From Acinetobacter sichuanensis (GTDB lineage: Bacteria > Pseudomonadota > Gammaproteobacteria > Pseudomonadales > Moraxellaceae): a stretch of 64,000 nucleotides of DNA. The stretch spans positions 20,631-84,630 of the forward strand of contig NZ_PYIX02000017.1 in assembly GCF_003024515.2 (NCBI RefSeq). The letters are read 5' to 3'. The translations under genes were made by a program, and so were the position numbers. How positions within the stretch are numbered: the first letter of the stretch is position 1; every line of letters starts with the position of its first letter. Below the pieces are notes generated by a model. The model did no database searches and was not told the origin of the DNA. It saw only the letters and a list, made by a program, of their open reading frames with translations. Positions 34,911 through 43,905 of this stretch are shown here, in pieces.

Positions 34911-36272
34911 TCAATGAGCAACCCAATTTCTAGGTTTTTGATGAATCCAAGGCATAACCATCTCAAGTTGCGCTGCTAATGCCAATAAACTTGCTTCTTG
35001 TCCATTTTTTCCCATAAATTGCATACCGATGGGTAAATGTGTATCAGCATCCTGTCCACAAGGAACCGACATTGCGGGTATACCTGCTATATTGGCTAAA
35101 GCTGTAAATGGTGATTGCTCAAATACCCAATTCATCCATCCATGTCCATCCAATTGATTTTGTGAAGCATTATAGGTACCAATTTCAGGGGCTAAATCAG
35201 ACAATGTCGGAGAAAGCATACAATCAAATTCCTCAAAAAGATGTCCTACTTTACGTGTCACGATATTACGTTCATATAAAGCACCTAGAAAATCAGTTGC
35301 AGACATCTGCTTACCATATTGATAAAGTGCTAAAGTCGCTGGTTCTAAATGTTCATGGTTAATACTGCGACCCGTTTGTGCCGAAATCGCATCAATCCAA
35401 CTGGCTGTATTAGATGCCCAAAATTTTGTATTCATCGCAACAAATGCTTCCCAGCTTATGCCAATCATTGGGGAAATTTCCTCAACTTGATGCCCAAGTG
35501 ATGTAAGTGTTTGAATCATTTTGGATAAAGCTTGCTGTATAGATGGATGAACAGCTTTACCATTGAGAGGGCGCGTTTGTACTGCAATCTTTAAGGGCTG
35601 AGGGTTTAACTTTTTAAGTTCTAAAAATGAAGAAGCAGGGCGCTCGATTTGAAATGGATCGCCTACAGCAGATCCACTCATGATATCTAAGAGTAAGGCA
35701 CTATCTCGAACCGTACGTGTTAATACGCCATGTACAGCCAAACCACTCCACACTTCGTCTACATCGGGTCCCATCGGGATGCGACCACGACTAGGTTTTA
35801 AGCCAAATATTCCACCCATCGCTGCTGGCACACGGATAGAACCACCTGAACCGTGCTGAATATTCCAAGGATTTCGCGTAGCACCCGAAAAAATACTTTC
35901 AGTTGTGGTACTGGCTGCAAATTCAGGTGTTGTTGTTCGTCCTAGTACATTCAATCCTGCTGAACGAAAACGAGTCATCAGATCCGAATCATGTGTTGCA
36001 ACGCATCCTTTTGCAATTCTGCTGCCAAGTTCATTTTTACGTCCTGCTATTGTTAAGCCGAGATCTTTGACTAAAAAAGGCACACCACGTAATACACCTC
36101 GCGTAGAAATAGTTTCGTCCTGCCATGTTTCTATTACAGCATTAATCTTTGAATTAAGTTGAGCTATGGCTTTCAATGCTGTGCTTTGAACTTCTTCGGC
36201 ACTGACTTCTTTGTTTTGAATAAGTTGAGCTAAACCTATAGCATCATGATCGGCGTATTCAGATAACTTCAT
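34911..36272 (-). CDS. Amidase-signature protein with an internal deletion
   Basis: The 453 residues match GatA-like amidases. The catalytic lysine is in PFLVKDLG (K69), and GGSIRVPAA supplies the nucleophile Ser. However, after TRNPWNIQ the protein jumps straight to HGSGGSIR. Family members have about 25 further residues there, including GSSGG with the cis-serine that relays protons. The frame is kept, so the protein is made, but it lacks one of the three catalytic residues and is probably inactive or altered. It is divergent from a TetR gene with a strong operator between. Confidence 0.88.
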   Translation of the reverse strand: MKLSEYADHDAIGLAQLIQNKEVSAEEVQSTALKAIAQLNSKINAVIETWQDETISTRGVLRGVPFLVKDLGLTIAGRKNELGSRIAKGCVATHDSDLMTRFRSAGLNVLGRTTTPEFAASTTTESIFSGATRNPWNIQHGSGGSIRVPAAMGGIFGLKPSRGRIPMGPDVDEVWSGLAVHGVLTRTVRDSALLLDIMSGSAVGDPFQIERPASSFLELKKLNPQPLKIAVQTRPLNGKAVHPSIQQALSKMIQTLTSLGHQVEEISPMIGISWEAFVAMNTKFWASNTASWIDAISAQTGRSINHEHLEPATLALYQYGKQMSATDFLGALYERNIVTRKVGHLFEEFDCMLSPTLSDLAPEIGTYNASQNQLDGHGWMNWVFEQSPFTALANIAGIPAMSVPCGQDADTHLPIGMQFMGKNGQEASLLALAAQLEMVMPWIHQKPRNWVAH

Positions 36273-36327
36273 TTAGTTCTCCATAGTGTAAAATAGTCGT
36301 ATTCATCATCATCTTGTGATAACTAAA

Positions 36328-36358
36328 TTAACTATACTATACCGTATAGTATAGTTAA
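36328..36358. promoter_or_regulatory. Near-perfect TetR operator palindrome
   Basis: TTAACTATACTATAC (36328-36342) and GTATAGTATAGTTAA (36344-36358) are perfect 15-base complements around one C. The dyad lies between the divergent amidase and TetR genes and ends ten bases before the TetR ATG region, overlapping its AAAGGA. It is the clear binding site for the TetR at 36372, controlling both genes. Confidence 0.85.
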
Positions 36359-36371
36359 AGGAAATAAATGT

Positions 36372-36947
36372 ATGCCTGAAAAAAATAATGTTCCTGTGGT
36401 TCGTGAACGAATTATGCAAACTGCAGAGCTATTGTTTACCCAATTTGGGATCAATGCTGTGAGTTTGGATTTAATTGCAAAGCAGGCAAAAACCACAAAG
36501 ATGACTGTTTATCGTTATTTTTCAAATAAAGATGATCTTGTTTTAGAGTGGCTAAAAAGTACAACAGATCAGTACAATGCTGTATTTGATACATTGGCTG
36601 TGAAATTTCCAGATGTCGCACAAGCTCAAATTTTAGGTTTTGTTGATTATATTATTGAAAATTTGGCAAATGCTGGAAATAGGGGCTGTCCATTTACCAA
36701 CACCATCGCAGAGCTTTCTGATATTCATCATCCAGCGAGGATATTGATTCAACAACATAAAAAAAGACAATTACAGCGTTTGACTGACTTGTTTTTGCAA
36801 ATGGGTGTACAGGATCCTCTTTATATGGCAGAAGAATTGACTTTATTATTGGAAGGGGCACAAGTTGTGGCACAAAATGAGAGTATAGAGCAGATTGGAT
36901 CATTGCTTAAAAAAATGATTGCTGCAAAATTAAATCATGCAAAATAG
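36372..36947 (+). CDS. TetR-family regulator of the amidase
   Basis: The 191 residues begin with the TetR helix-turn-helix RIMQTAELLFTQFGINAVSLDLIAKQAKTT then TVYRYFSNKDDL. The ligand domain includes RGCPFTNTIAEL, as in many regulators of this class. AAAGGA precedes the ATG; an out-of-frame ATG at 36368 is not used. Autoregulation through the 31-bp palindrome is inferred. Confidence 0.92.
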   Translation: MPEKNNVPVVRERIMQTAELLFTQFGINAVSLDLIAKQAKTTKMTVYRYFSNKDDLVLEWLKSTTDQYNAVFDTLAVKFPDVAQAQILGFVDYIIENLANAGNRGCPFTNTIAELSDIHHPARILIQQHKKRQLQRLTDLFLQMGVQDPLYMAEELTLLLEGAQVVAQNESIEQIGSLLKKMIAAKLNHAK

Positions 36948-37121
36948 TATTGAAAAGTTTAAAGCAACATCTCAATCAATAGGTTTTTTATTTTACTGTG
37001 TTGTTTTGAATCTGATGACATTTGAATTATATGAAAATTAAAATGTCATCCAAACAAACCCTAAATGACCATACAGAGAGTCTTTCAACATCTTGCTCAG
37101 TCTATAGTGATGTAAAAAACA

Positions 37122-38086
37122 CTATCTATCCTGATATAGTACTGGCACAAAACTATAACTAGAGTTTTGATCTAATCGAATTTGTCCAAGTCCTGGAAAT
37201 GGTAAATGTGCTCCTGCAATTAAAACTTTAGACTGACTTATTTCAAGCAATTGCTGTATACGTTGACTCGCTGCTTCCTTTTCATTTACATCATATTTAA
37301 TTGTAATCTCCGCTCTTGAAAGCTGAACTTCAGCGTTATGAATGAGGTCACCAATAAACAATAGCGATTTTCCTTGGCTTTCAACTTTATAAAAACTATG
37401 ACCTGGTGTATGACCAGGAGCAGGAATTGCAGTAATTCCTGAAAATAACTCGGTTTTCCCACTAAATGTCTTAACTTTATTTGCATCTATGTATGGTTTT
37501 AAAGCTTGGGTTGCTTCAGAAAAATAATGTTTTTCGTAGCCATTCACACCATTCTGGTGTTCGGACTTTAGGAAAAAGTCTACATCCTCTTGAGAGGTGT
37601 AAATGGTCGCATTAGTAAATATTCTTTTTCCCTCAATAATTAGACCACCAATATGATCAATATGTTGATGGGTAATGAGAATATCCATCACTTGTTCAGG
37701 AGAATATCCAGCAGTTCTTAAGCTGTTGAGCATTTTTCCGCTCGAATTTGGATTAAATCCTAGCCCAAAACCTGAATCGACTAAAATCACCTTATCGCCA
37801 GTATCAATCAGATATGCATTGATCGAAGTTTCTACAGGATTTTGATGAAATAATTGACTTAAATAGCGGTTTATTTCTTCAGGAGTGGTATGCAAAAGCA
37901 ATTGATGTAAGTCTTGGGGAAGCGTTCCATTAAACGATAGTGATAAACGCCAATAAATTGAGATTTAATCTTAGCCGCAGGTTTGTTGCTTTCTGAAGCA
38001 TGAGTGATTGCAATACTCGCAAAGGTATTTAAAATACCTATAGCTAAAGATACAAAAAGTGTTGAATACTTCAATTTTGATTTCAT
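37122..38086 (-). pseudogene. MBL-fold hydrolase broken by a frameshifting deletion
   Basis: The N-terminal frame (38086 down to 37871) encodes a signal peptide and KSQFIGVYHYRL; the remaining protein is in another frame, whose true sequence continues leftward from FNGTLPQDLHQLLLHTTPEE. The join falls near 37934-37940. A typical relative has about ten more residues of the first strand pair here, so a small deletion with frameshift is likely. The rest is intact: ITHQHIDHIGG with its metal His and Asp residues, PAPGHTPGH and IGDLIHN. It resembles secreted metallo-beta-lactamase-fold hydrolases. It is divergent from a LysR gene. An internal start at 37901 could still make the soluble domain without export. 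Confidence 0.8.
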
Positions 38087-38195
38087 TGATTTACCTCATT
38101 CATATGATTATGAAATGTTTTCAGATGATGAGGAAATAATAGATATATTTTCTAGCGAGTGAGAGTATTAAATTTTCATAGGTGGTATAATTAAA

Positions 38196-39122
38196 ATGGA
38201 TATCAAACGTTCTGAAATGTCTCTAATGATCTCACTCGATACATTATTAGAAGAAAAAAATGTCACTAGAGCTGCAAAAAGACTCTATCTCAGTCAACCT
38301 GCATTATCAGCGCAATTGGCTAGATTACGGCAGATATTTCAGGATCCGTTACTTGTCCCATCGGAAACAGGTAAGGGGATGATTGCTACAAAAAAAGCAA
38401 TTGAACTACAGCCCAAATTGCATCTGGCACTGCAAGAATTACAAAAGGCTATTTCATTTTCAATACCATTTGATCCATTGCAGTCGAATCGGCATTTTGT
38501 TTTAGCGATGAATGATAGTTTATTAACCATTGTGGGTATTGGTATTATACAAAAGATTTTTCAGACTTTTGCACCTAATATTCGCTTAAGTTTTATTCCT
38601 GTACCTGAAAAACAAGAATTATTAAATCGTATGGAAAAAGGAGAAATTGACCTTTCGATTGGTCTACATGACAATATTCCTGTTGCATTGCATTCACGGC
38701 ACTTATTGTCTGATTATTTTCAAGTTGCAGCAAGAATTGGGCATCCTCAATTAAATTCGAATGTAATTACTTTGCAAGATTATTGTCAGGCATATCACGT
38801 TATATTTTCCAAAACTGGAATTTTACAAAGCTCAATTGATTTTGCTTTACAAAAACAAGGTCTTCAGCGTAATGTGATCACTAGCGTGTTTAGTTATAAT
38901 CAAATACCTCTTATTTTACTAGATACCGATAGTATAGCCACATTACCGAGCCGTTTTTTACAACGTTATCAAAACATATTAAAAGTTTTTGAAGTACCTT
39001 TTGAATTGCCTCGCTTCGATTTAGCGATGGCTTGGCATGCCAATATGCAAGAAGACCCAGCACATCAATGGTTAAGAAATCTCTTGTATCAGGTCAATCA
39101 TGATTCAGCACAAATACAATAA
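38196..39122 (+). CDS. LysR-family regulator
   Basis: The 308 residues begin with MDIKRSEMSLMISLDTLLEE and the LysR helix-turn-helix NVTRAAKRLYLSQPALSAQL, then a periplasmic-binding-like effector domain. The sequence resembles the NodD/ToxR-type LysR branch (LVPSETGKGM). It is divergent from the broken MBL gene, which was probably its target. Confidence 0.9.
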   Translation: MDIKRSEMSLMISLDTLLEEKNVTRAAKRLYLSQPALSAQLARLRQIFQDPLLVPSETGKGMIATKKAIELQPKLHLALQELQKAISFSIPFDPLQSNRHFVLAMNDSLLTIVGIGIIQKIFQTFAPNIRLSFIPVPEKQELLNRMEKGEIDLSIGLHDNIPVALHSRHLLSDYFQVAARIGHPQLNSNVITLQDYCQAYHVIFSKTGILQSSIDFALQKQGLQRNVITSVFSYNQIPLILLDTDSIATLPSRFLQRYQNILKVFEVPFELPRFDLAMAWHANMQEDPAHQWLRNLLYQVNHDSAQIQ

Positions 39123-39135
39123 TATATATACACGT

Positions 39136-39483
39136 TTAAACTTGCATCAGTGTTTTTAATAATGCTGCTTTTTTCTCTTCGAGATCTGAAATTTGCATTT
39201 CAATTTTATCTAAGCGTTGTTTTTGAAGTCCCTGTGTTTCTGGGCAAAATGCCGCACCGTCGATTAAGCGCATACAATCTGGAAAAGAGCATATTTCTGC
39301 AACACTAAAACCCAATGCGATAAAACGCTGAATTTGGCGAACTTGAGTGATTGCTTGCTCATTAAAATAACGATATCCATTGTTACCACGCGTAGATTTC
39401 AATAAATCATGATTATCATAATGGCGTACGACACGCACGCTCACACCTAATTTTTGAGCTAATTCACCAATGGATAATGTCAT
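39136..39483 (-). CDS. MerR-family regulator
   Basis: Start ATG 39483 (MTLSIGELAQKLGVSVRVVR) is preferred: AGGTGA stands nine bases upstream, whereas the longer frame to 39522 lacks a site and covers the promoter. The 115 residues include the MerR winged helix, YDNHDLLKSTRGNNGYRYF, and a short coiled-coil dimer helix. It has a Cys at CSFPDCMRL and CPETQG, as in redox- or metal-sensing members. It is divergent from the broken alpha/beta hydrolase. Confidence 0.88.
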   Translation of the reverse strand: MTLSIGELAQKLGVSVRVVRHYDNHDLLKSTRGNNGYRYFNEQAITQVRQIQRFIALGFSVAEICSFPDCMRLIDGAAFCPETQGLQKQRLDKIEMQISDLEEKKAALLKTLMQV

Positions 39484-39500
39484 ATATTTTAAATCACCTA

Positions 39501-39532
39501 TTGACTCTGACATTAATGTCAATGTTTAGCAT
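39501..39532 (+). promoter_or_regulatory. MerR-type promoter with long spacer and palindromic operator
   Basis: TTGACT (39501-39506) and TAGCAT (39527-39532) could be the -35 and -10 boxes, 20 bases apart, longer than the usual 17. Between them lies the perfect 14-bp palindrome TGACATTAATGTCA (39508-39521). A long spacer carrying a central dyad is the typical layout for activation by MerR proteins. It points toward the hydrolase gene at 39562. Confidence 0.6.
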
Positions 39533-39561
39533 ACAAAAAATCCCCACGAATAGGAATATTT

Positions 39562-40448
39562 ATGCAACAACTTGGCTCATTAAAAGTTTTAATCACTTTC
39601 TTTTTATTCTTTTTTTCTACAGTCATCTTTGCTGATGATAAAAATTATAGCGTGCTTTCGTCCGATGGCGTGAAAATTGCTATACAAGAAAAGGGCAATC
39701 CTGAAGGGCAACCATTGATTTTTATTCATGGTCTATTAGGAAGCCATTTGAACTGGGAAAAACAAATGAATGATCATACGCTAAAAAAGTATAGATTAAT
39801 CACTTTTGATTTACGTGGACATGGCATTTCTGATAAACCTGATAATGAAAAATCATATCTAGATGGGCAATTATGGGCAGATGATCTCAATGCTGTGATT
39901 CAAAAAAGCCAAGCTGAACGTCCAATATTAGTTGGATGGTCATTAGGTGGAGCAGTCATCACCAACTATTTAGCAAAATATTCTGATCGTGATATTCGTG
40001 GTGCGGTCTATGTTGGTGGCGTTGTCGAATTAACAGCCGAGCAAATACCTGCACATACAAATGTTTATCGTGATATGACAGCTGAAGATTTGAAAACACA
40101 TTTGGATGGTGAAAATGCATTTTTAAGATTATGTTTTTACACACAACCCGATATAGCTACTTTGAACGATTAATATCTGCTGCTGCATTGGCTAATTTTA
40201 CCATGCAAAAAGCTGTACCCAATATGAGCATTCAACTTAAACAGGGGCTTAAAAATACGCGAGTTCCTATTTTATTTATTAATGGTCAATATGATGCCTT
40301 AGTTAATCATGAAACTTCTGTAAAAAGAGCGTTCAGTATAAATCCCAAAATTAAGTTTGAGATCTTTAAAAACTCTGGGCATGCACCATTTTATGAAGAG
40401 TCTGATCTATTTAATCAAACTTTAGATCAATTCATTAAAAAGAGTTAA
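39562..40448 (+). pseudogene. Alpha/beta hydrolase broken by a one-base deletion
   Basis: The first frame (to 40173) has a signal peptide (VLITFFLFFFSTVIFA), the oxyanion motif FIHGLLGSHLNW and the nucleophile elbow VGWSLGGA. It ends prematurely with DIATLND. The second frame continues the fold exactly (FERLISAAALANFTMQKA, then GHAPFYEE with the catalytic His). The run TTT at 40161-40163 would read through as ATFERLIS if it had a fourth T. One deletion in this homopolymer therefore explains the break. It may be a real mutation or a sequencing error. Confidence 0.88.
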
Positions 40449-40776
40449 ATGAAAAATGAATTTTCCCTCAATAAGACTGTATTGATTGCCTGATCTTAGG
40501 TTGTATCATGACATTCTGTTACTACAGACCGTTAATATCTCAAATTATGGTGGTGTTTCCAAATGTATTTTTCTCATTCATATCGCTGATCACCCCTTAT
40601 TCAACACAGTTAGAGGATGATGGTTTTTATTTATCTGCTGCTATTAAATATTAATATTTTAAAAATTAAGAAGAAGAGCAGTCATTTAAAATGGCTGCTG
40701 CTTAATTTGATCTATCATAATATGTATTAATTCCTTTGGTTCTTAATATCTTTGAAAAACTAGTCAAATTATATTT
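40449..40776. other. Gap with a hairpin and a possible gene tail
   Basis: About 330 bp. A frame ending near 40653 reads STQLEDDGFYLSAAIKY before a stop, which looks like the C-terminus of an outer-membrane beta-barrel (aromatic last residue), a possible relic. An imperfect hairpin with arms AGCAGTCA and TGGCTGCT lies at about 40677-40699 and may end the hydrolase transcript. Confidence 0.35.
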
Positions 40777-41664
40777 TCAAAGATGCTTTAGATCTTCAGA
40801 AGGAGATACACTGAAAAAACGTTTATATTCCCTTGAAAACTGAGACAAACTTTCATACCCAACTTGAATACTTGCTGAGGATATATCACAGTTTTGCGTC
40901 ATAATCAGTTGACGTGCTTCAGTAAGCCTGATTCTTTTTTGATATTGTAGTGGGCTCATTGAAGTAATATCACGAAAATGCTGATGAAAACTAGAAACAC
41001 TCATGCCCATTGTATTGGCTAAATTTTCAATACTTAAAGGTCGAGCAAAGTTAATTTTCAACCATTCAATGGCTTTAACAATTCGATGCCCAGTCGCTCC
41101 TGTAGCTGTAATACGTTTGAGACGATCCCCTTGAGGACTCATTAAAAGGCGATAAAAAATTTCTTTAATGACTAATGGTGCCAAGATCGCAATATCATCA
41201 GGCGTATTGAGTAATGTTAATAATCGAACAAACGCATCATTTAGTTCAGCACTGACCTGACCAACGGCAACTCCCTTTTTTTCGAGATTATTGTGCTTAA
41301 ATGGAAGATTCGCCTCAAGCATAAGTTGAGCAAGCACGTAAGGATCTAATCTGAGAATTACACCTAAATAAGGTTGTTGTGGTGATGCTTCAATGATTTG
41401 AGAAATGACAGGTAAATCAATTGCTGTAAATAAAAAATTTTTGGAATCATAGGTATAAGATTCTTTACCTAAAATCACTTGTTTTTTACCTTGAGCAATT
41501 AAACACAGACTAGCATCTAAAATATTACTGCTCGGATGAGTAGGGCTTTCCCAACGATGCAAAGTGAGTCCAGTAATCGGTGTTTCAAATTTATTTTTTC
41601 CTTGTGTCCATTGGTCTATAGCTTGGATCAATTTATCCGTATTGTTCTGAAATTCAAGTGTCAT
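40777..41664 (-). CDS. AraC-family regulator (AraC_N type)
   Basis: The 295 residues have the AraC_N sensor domain (TGLTLHRWESPT, then LCLIAQGKKQVILGKESYTYD) and a C-terminal double helix-turn-helix (NTMGMSVSSFHQHFRDITSMSPLQYQK). This is the YqhC-like group that controls aldehyde or xenobiotic reductases. It is divergent from a secreted cupin protein. Confidence 0.93.
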   Translation of the reverse strand: MTLEFQNNTDKLIQAIDQWTQGKNKFETPITGLTLHRWESPTHPSSNILDASLCLIAQGKKQVILGKESYTYDSKNFLFTAIDLPVISQIIEASPQQPYLGVILRLDPYVLAQLMLEANLPFKHNNLEKKGVAVGQVSAELNDAFVRLLTLLNTPDDIAILAPLVIKEIFYRLLMSPQGDRLKRITATGATGHRIVKAIEWLKINFARPLSIENLANTMGMSVSSFHQHFRDITSMSPLQYQKRIRLTEARQLIMTQNCDISSASIQVGYESLSQFSREYKRFFSVSPSEDLKHL

Positions 41665-41872
41665 ATAACATTACCTTTCGCTTTCTTATTTTATTGTAGG
41701 GGATTGATGAAAGAAAAATAGTAACAACTACAAATATTTGGAGGATTAGGCAAATCTTTAAGAGAAATAGAATAACGCTCATAGTAATAGATTTTTATAC
41801 TGATATTTCAATGCTTCATCCTAAGTTTTTGATTTAAGTTGCAAAATCTTCAAGCTTTATTTAGGTAAAAAT

Positions 41873-42373
41873 ATGAACATTAGTGTGACCGCATTTACAG
41901 CGAGTTTATTGGCTTCCATGGGAGTACAAGCAATGGATCTTCAACAGAAAATAATTTCATCTCAAACGATCAAAAAAGCCAGTCAACAACAAGTGATTTC
42001 TGGTCCTGACAACATTTTTACTGGCACAGTAACGATTAGACCTTTGACCGATATCACAGAAGGGATAAATGCACCAAGTGCTTATGTAAGTTTTAATGCA
42101 AGTTCTCGTTCATTTTGGCATACCCACCCAAAAGGACAATATTTAGTTGTTACAGAAGGTGAAGGACTGGTACAGGAGTGGGGTAAACCTGCAGAAAAAA
42201 TTACAGTGGGAGATGTCATCTATTGTCCACCAGGGATAAAGCATTGGCATGGTGCAAGTAATCATTCTGCAATGACTCATTTGGCACTGACAGGCACTGA
42301 TGAAAACGGTAAAAATGTGGACTGGTTGGAGCCCGTCGCAGATGATCAATATCAACAAGCCAATCAAGATTAA
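41873..42373 (+). CDS. Secreted cupin-domain protein
   Basis: The 166 residues start with a signal-like segment (ISVTAFTASLLASMGVQA). The cupin core has FWHTHPKGQYLVVTEGEG and PPGIKHWHGAS, with the His set of the (R)-mandelonitrile-lyase-like/quercetinase-type group. The final segment is not fused to another domain. It is clearly related to the N-terminal half of the cupin-decarboxylase fusion at 56965. It is divergent from the AraC gene at 40777 and probably controlled by it. Confidence 0.9.
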   Translation: MNISVTAFTASLLASMGVQAMDLQQKIISSQTIKKASQQQVISGPDNIFTGTVTIRPLTDITEGINAPSAYVSFNASSRSFWHTHPKGQYLVVTEGEGLVQEWGKPAEKITVGDVIYCPPGIKHWHGASNHSAMTHLALTGTDENGKNVDWLEPVADDQYQQANQD

Positions 42374-42667
42374 GTACATACAGCGATTGATGTGTGCTGA
42401 GTAGAGATACTTTGAAATCTAAGAAATTTCATGGTGTACAGCATAGGGTACAAACATGGACAAGATGAATCTAGATCAAATAAAAGAATTATTTGATCTT
42501 CGTTTGAGACTTTTTTCTAAATGAATTGTTTTCAAAGCAAATATAGTAAATTTTATGAATATTCTTAAGGTAAACATATCATATTTAATAAGTAAAATAG
42601 AAATCACTTAAGTTATTGAGTTTTGGTCTAAGTAAGAAGAGTATGAAGTTATTGTTAGGTGTATCGG
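42374..42667. other. Non-coding gap before the pdif site
   Basis: About 290 bp of AT-rich sequence with only short broken frames, such as a stretch around 42455-42525 that reads MDKMNLDQIKELFDLRLRLF before a stop. This may be a gene relic. No promoter is clear. Confidence 0.3.
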
Positions 42668-42695
42668 ATTTAACATAACGTACATTATGCGAAAT
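42668..42695 (-). other. pdif/dif-type XerC-XerD site, D-C orientation
   Basis: ATTTAACATAA, CGTACA, TTATGCGAAAT: two 11-base arms with a 6-base centre. Read on the minus strand it is a XerC arm ATTTCGCATAA and a XerD arm TTATGTTAAAT, matching the dif/pdif consensus closely. A partial third copy with only the XerD arm TTATGTTAATT lies at 42724-42734. Acinetobacter plasmids and islands use such sites to move small gene modules. Confidence 0.8.
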
Positions 42696-42775
42696 GGTGG
42701 TGTTACTCACCATTTAAAGCGTATTATGTTAATTTTAGAAATACTAGATTCAATATAGTACAATCAATTTGCTTG

Positions 42776-43069
42776 CTATTTATTCAAAATAATATTTTTT
42801 ATAACTGTAAATCCTAATAACTTTTTAAATAATTCCCAATCTACATTATTTTCAAATTTATTTTTTAAAGTAGATAAATTTAACTTCTGATAGATTTCAT
42901 CTTCAGATTCAGTATTCAATAAATCCTGTATAATTGAAAGTAGCTCATGAGGTTCAATATGTTCTGGAAGATCTTTAGCTAACTGTAATAATATTACTTC
43001 TAGTAGAGACAACTTACTAGATTGTATAAATAATGTATTACTTTGGACTCTAAACATTTTAATCTTCAT
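42776..43069 (-). CDS. Hypothetical protein within the pdif-bounded segment
   Basis: The 97 residues (KLSLLEVILLQLAKDLPE, then LNTESEDEIYQKLNLSTLKN) are helical and unrecognised. There is no good ribosome site, and the ATG at 43069 is one of two close choices. It is the only open frame in the segment between the pdif sites and is very AT-rich. It may be a small module gene, or spurious. Confidence 0.4.
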   Translation of the reverse strand: MKIKMFRVQSNTLFIQSSKLSLLEVILLQLAKDLPEHIEPHELLSIIQDLLNTESEDEIYQKLNLSTLKNKFENNVDWELFKKLLGFTVIKNIILNK

Positions 43070-43188
43070 ACAGATAATACGATAATTCCATTAAAACAGA
43101 TATCTCCGTTAAATATCACTATTTAACATAGCAGCTGTTATACATAATTTAAAAAATAGTAAAATAGGAGCTGAAGCCCCCATTTTTG

Positions 43189-43216
43189 ATTTTGTATAAG
43201 GTGTATTCTGTTAATT
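43189..43216 (+). other. pdif-type XerC-XerD site, C-D orientation
   Basis: ATTTTGTATAA, GGTGTA, TTCTGTTAATT: the XerC arm, a central GGTGTA that is the common Acinetobacter pdif centre, and a XerD arm with one change (C for A). It is in inverse orientation to the site at 42668, as expected for a pdif module. Confidence 0.78.
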
Positions 43217-43226
43217 TTAAGGAAAG

Positions 43227-43805
43227 TTAAATTTTTTGATTGATTTTATTTTCAATTAAATCAGTTACTAATTGAGTCATATATTCATAGGTAAATAAAT
43301 GAGAATGAAATTTTGCCAATCCTTCTAATCCTAAAGTTAGACCTATAAATTGCCAAGCCATATCGTCAAGGTTTTCTTTATGATTCCTTAACGATGCCGA
43401 TTTCAAGATTTTTTTTACAGACTTATGCCATTCTTCAATTGCTATTAAAAAAACCTGATTAAATTCAGGACTAATATGACTATTTTTTTCAGCATCATTC
43501 CACAAGCGAATATAAGGTAATTCATCTTCAGATTCAGTAAAACCTAGAGCTAAAAGTATTTTTTCCGTTAAACTTAAATTATCATCTATTTCACTGATAT
43601 CTAAATTCTTATAAACGAGCTGCATAAATACTTCACATTTTAATTCTTGAATAGTTTTAAAATGATGATGAATAAGCCCTATTGATAAAGAAGCTTTTTG
43701 CGCTAAATTACGCACAGTTAATGTATTCAAACCATCATCTAATGCGATTGTCATAGCAGCATCTAATATCTGTTTTTTTCTTTCCGTTTTACTTAAATAG
43801 CTCAT
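43227..43805 (-). CDS. TetR-family regulator, divergent from 14-TM MFS pump
   Basis: The 192 residues start KTERKKQILDAAMTIALDDG, then LTVRNLAQKASLSIGLIHHHF, the BetI/AcrR-like TetR helix set. A helical effector domain follows. It is divergent from the MFS gene, with a long palindrome in the shared promoter. The pdif site is just beyond its stop. Confidence 0.92.
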   Translation of the reverse strand: MSYLSKTERKKQILDAAMTIALDDGLNTLTVRNLAQKASLSIGLIHHHFKTIQELKCEVFMQLVYKNLDISEIDDNLSLTEKILLALGFTESEDELPYIRLWNDAEKNSHISPEFNQVFLIAIEEWHKSVKKILKSASLRNHKENLDDMAWQFIGLTLGLEGLAKFHSHLFTYEYMTQLVTDLIENKINQKI

Positions 43806-43861
43806 TTCTTAACACAGTTATTTACAACCTCATCAGCATATACAAGTTGCGTAAAAAATCA

Positions 43862-43905
43862 AAAAATAGTATAAATTGAACAACTGTTCAATTTATACTA
43901 TTTTT
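43862..43905. promoter_or_regulatory. 44-bp near-perfect operator palindrome ending at an ATG
   Basis: Two 21-base arms around the two bases AC; the inner parts are GTATAAATTGAACA (43869-43882) and TGTTCAATTTATAC (43885-43898). TATACT at 43893-43898 is a good -10 box only seven bases before the ATG at 43906, which touches the palindrome. There is no ribosome site between. The TetR at 43227 should bind here and block both directions. The MFS message may start at, or within a base or two of, its start codon (leaderless). Confidence 0.82.

Noticed and set aside
42707..42734. A complete third pdif site
   Set aside because: Only the XerD arm TTATGTTAATT matches; the XerC arm agrees at about five of eleven positions.
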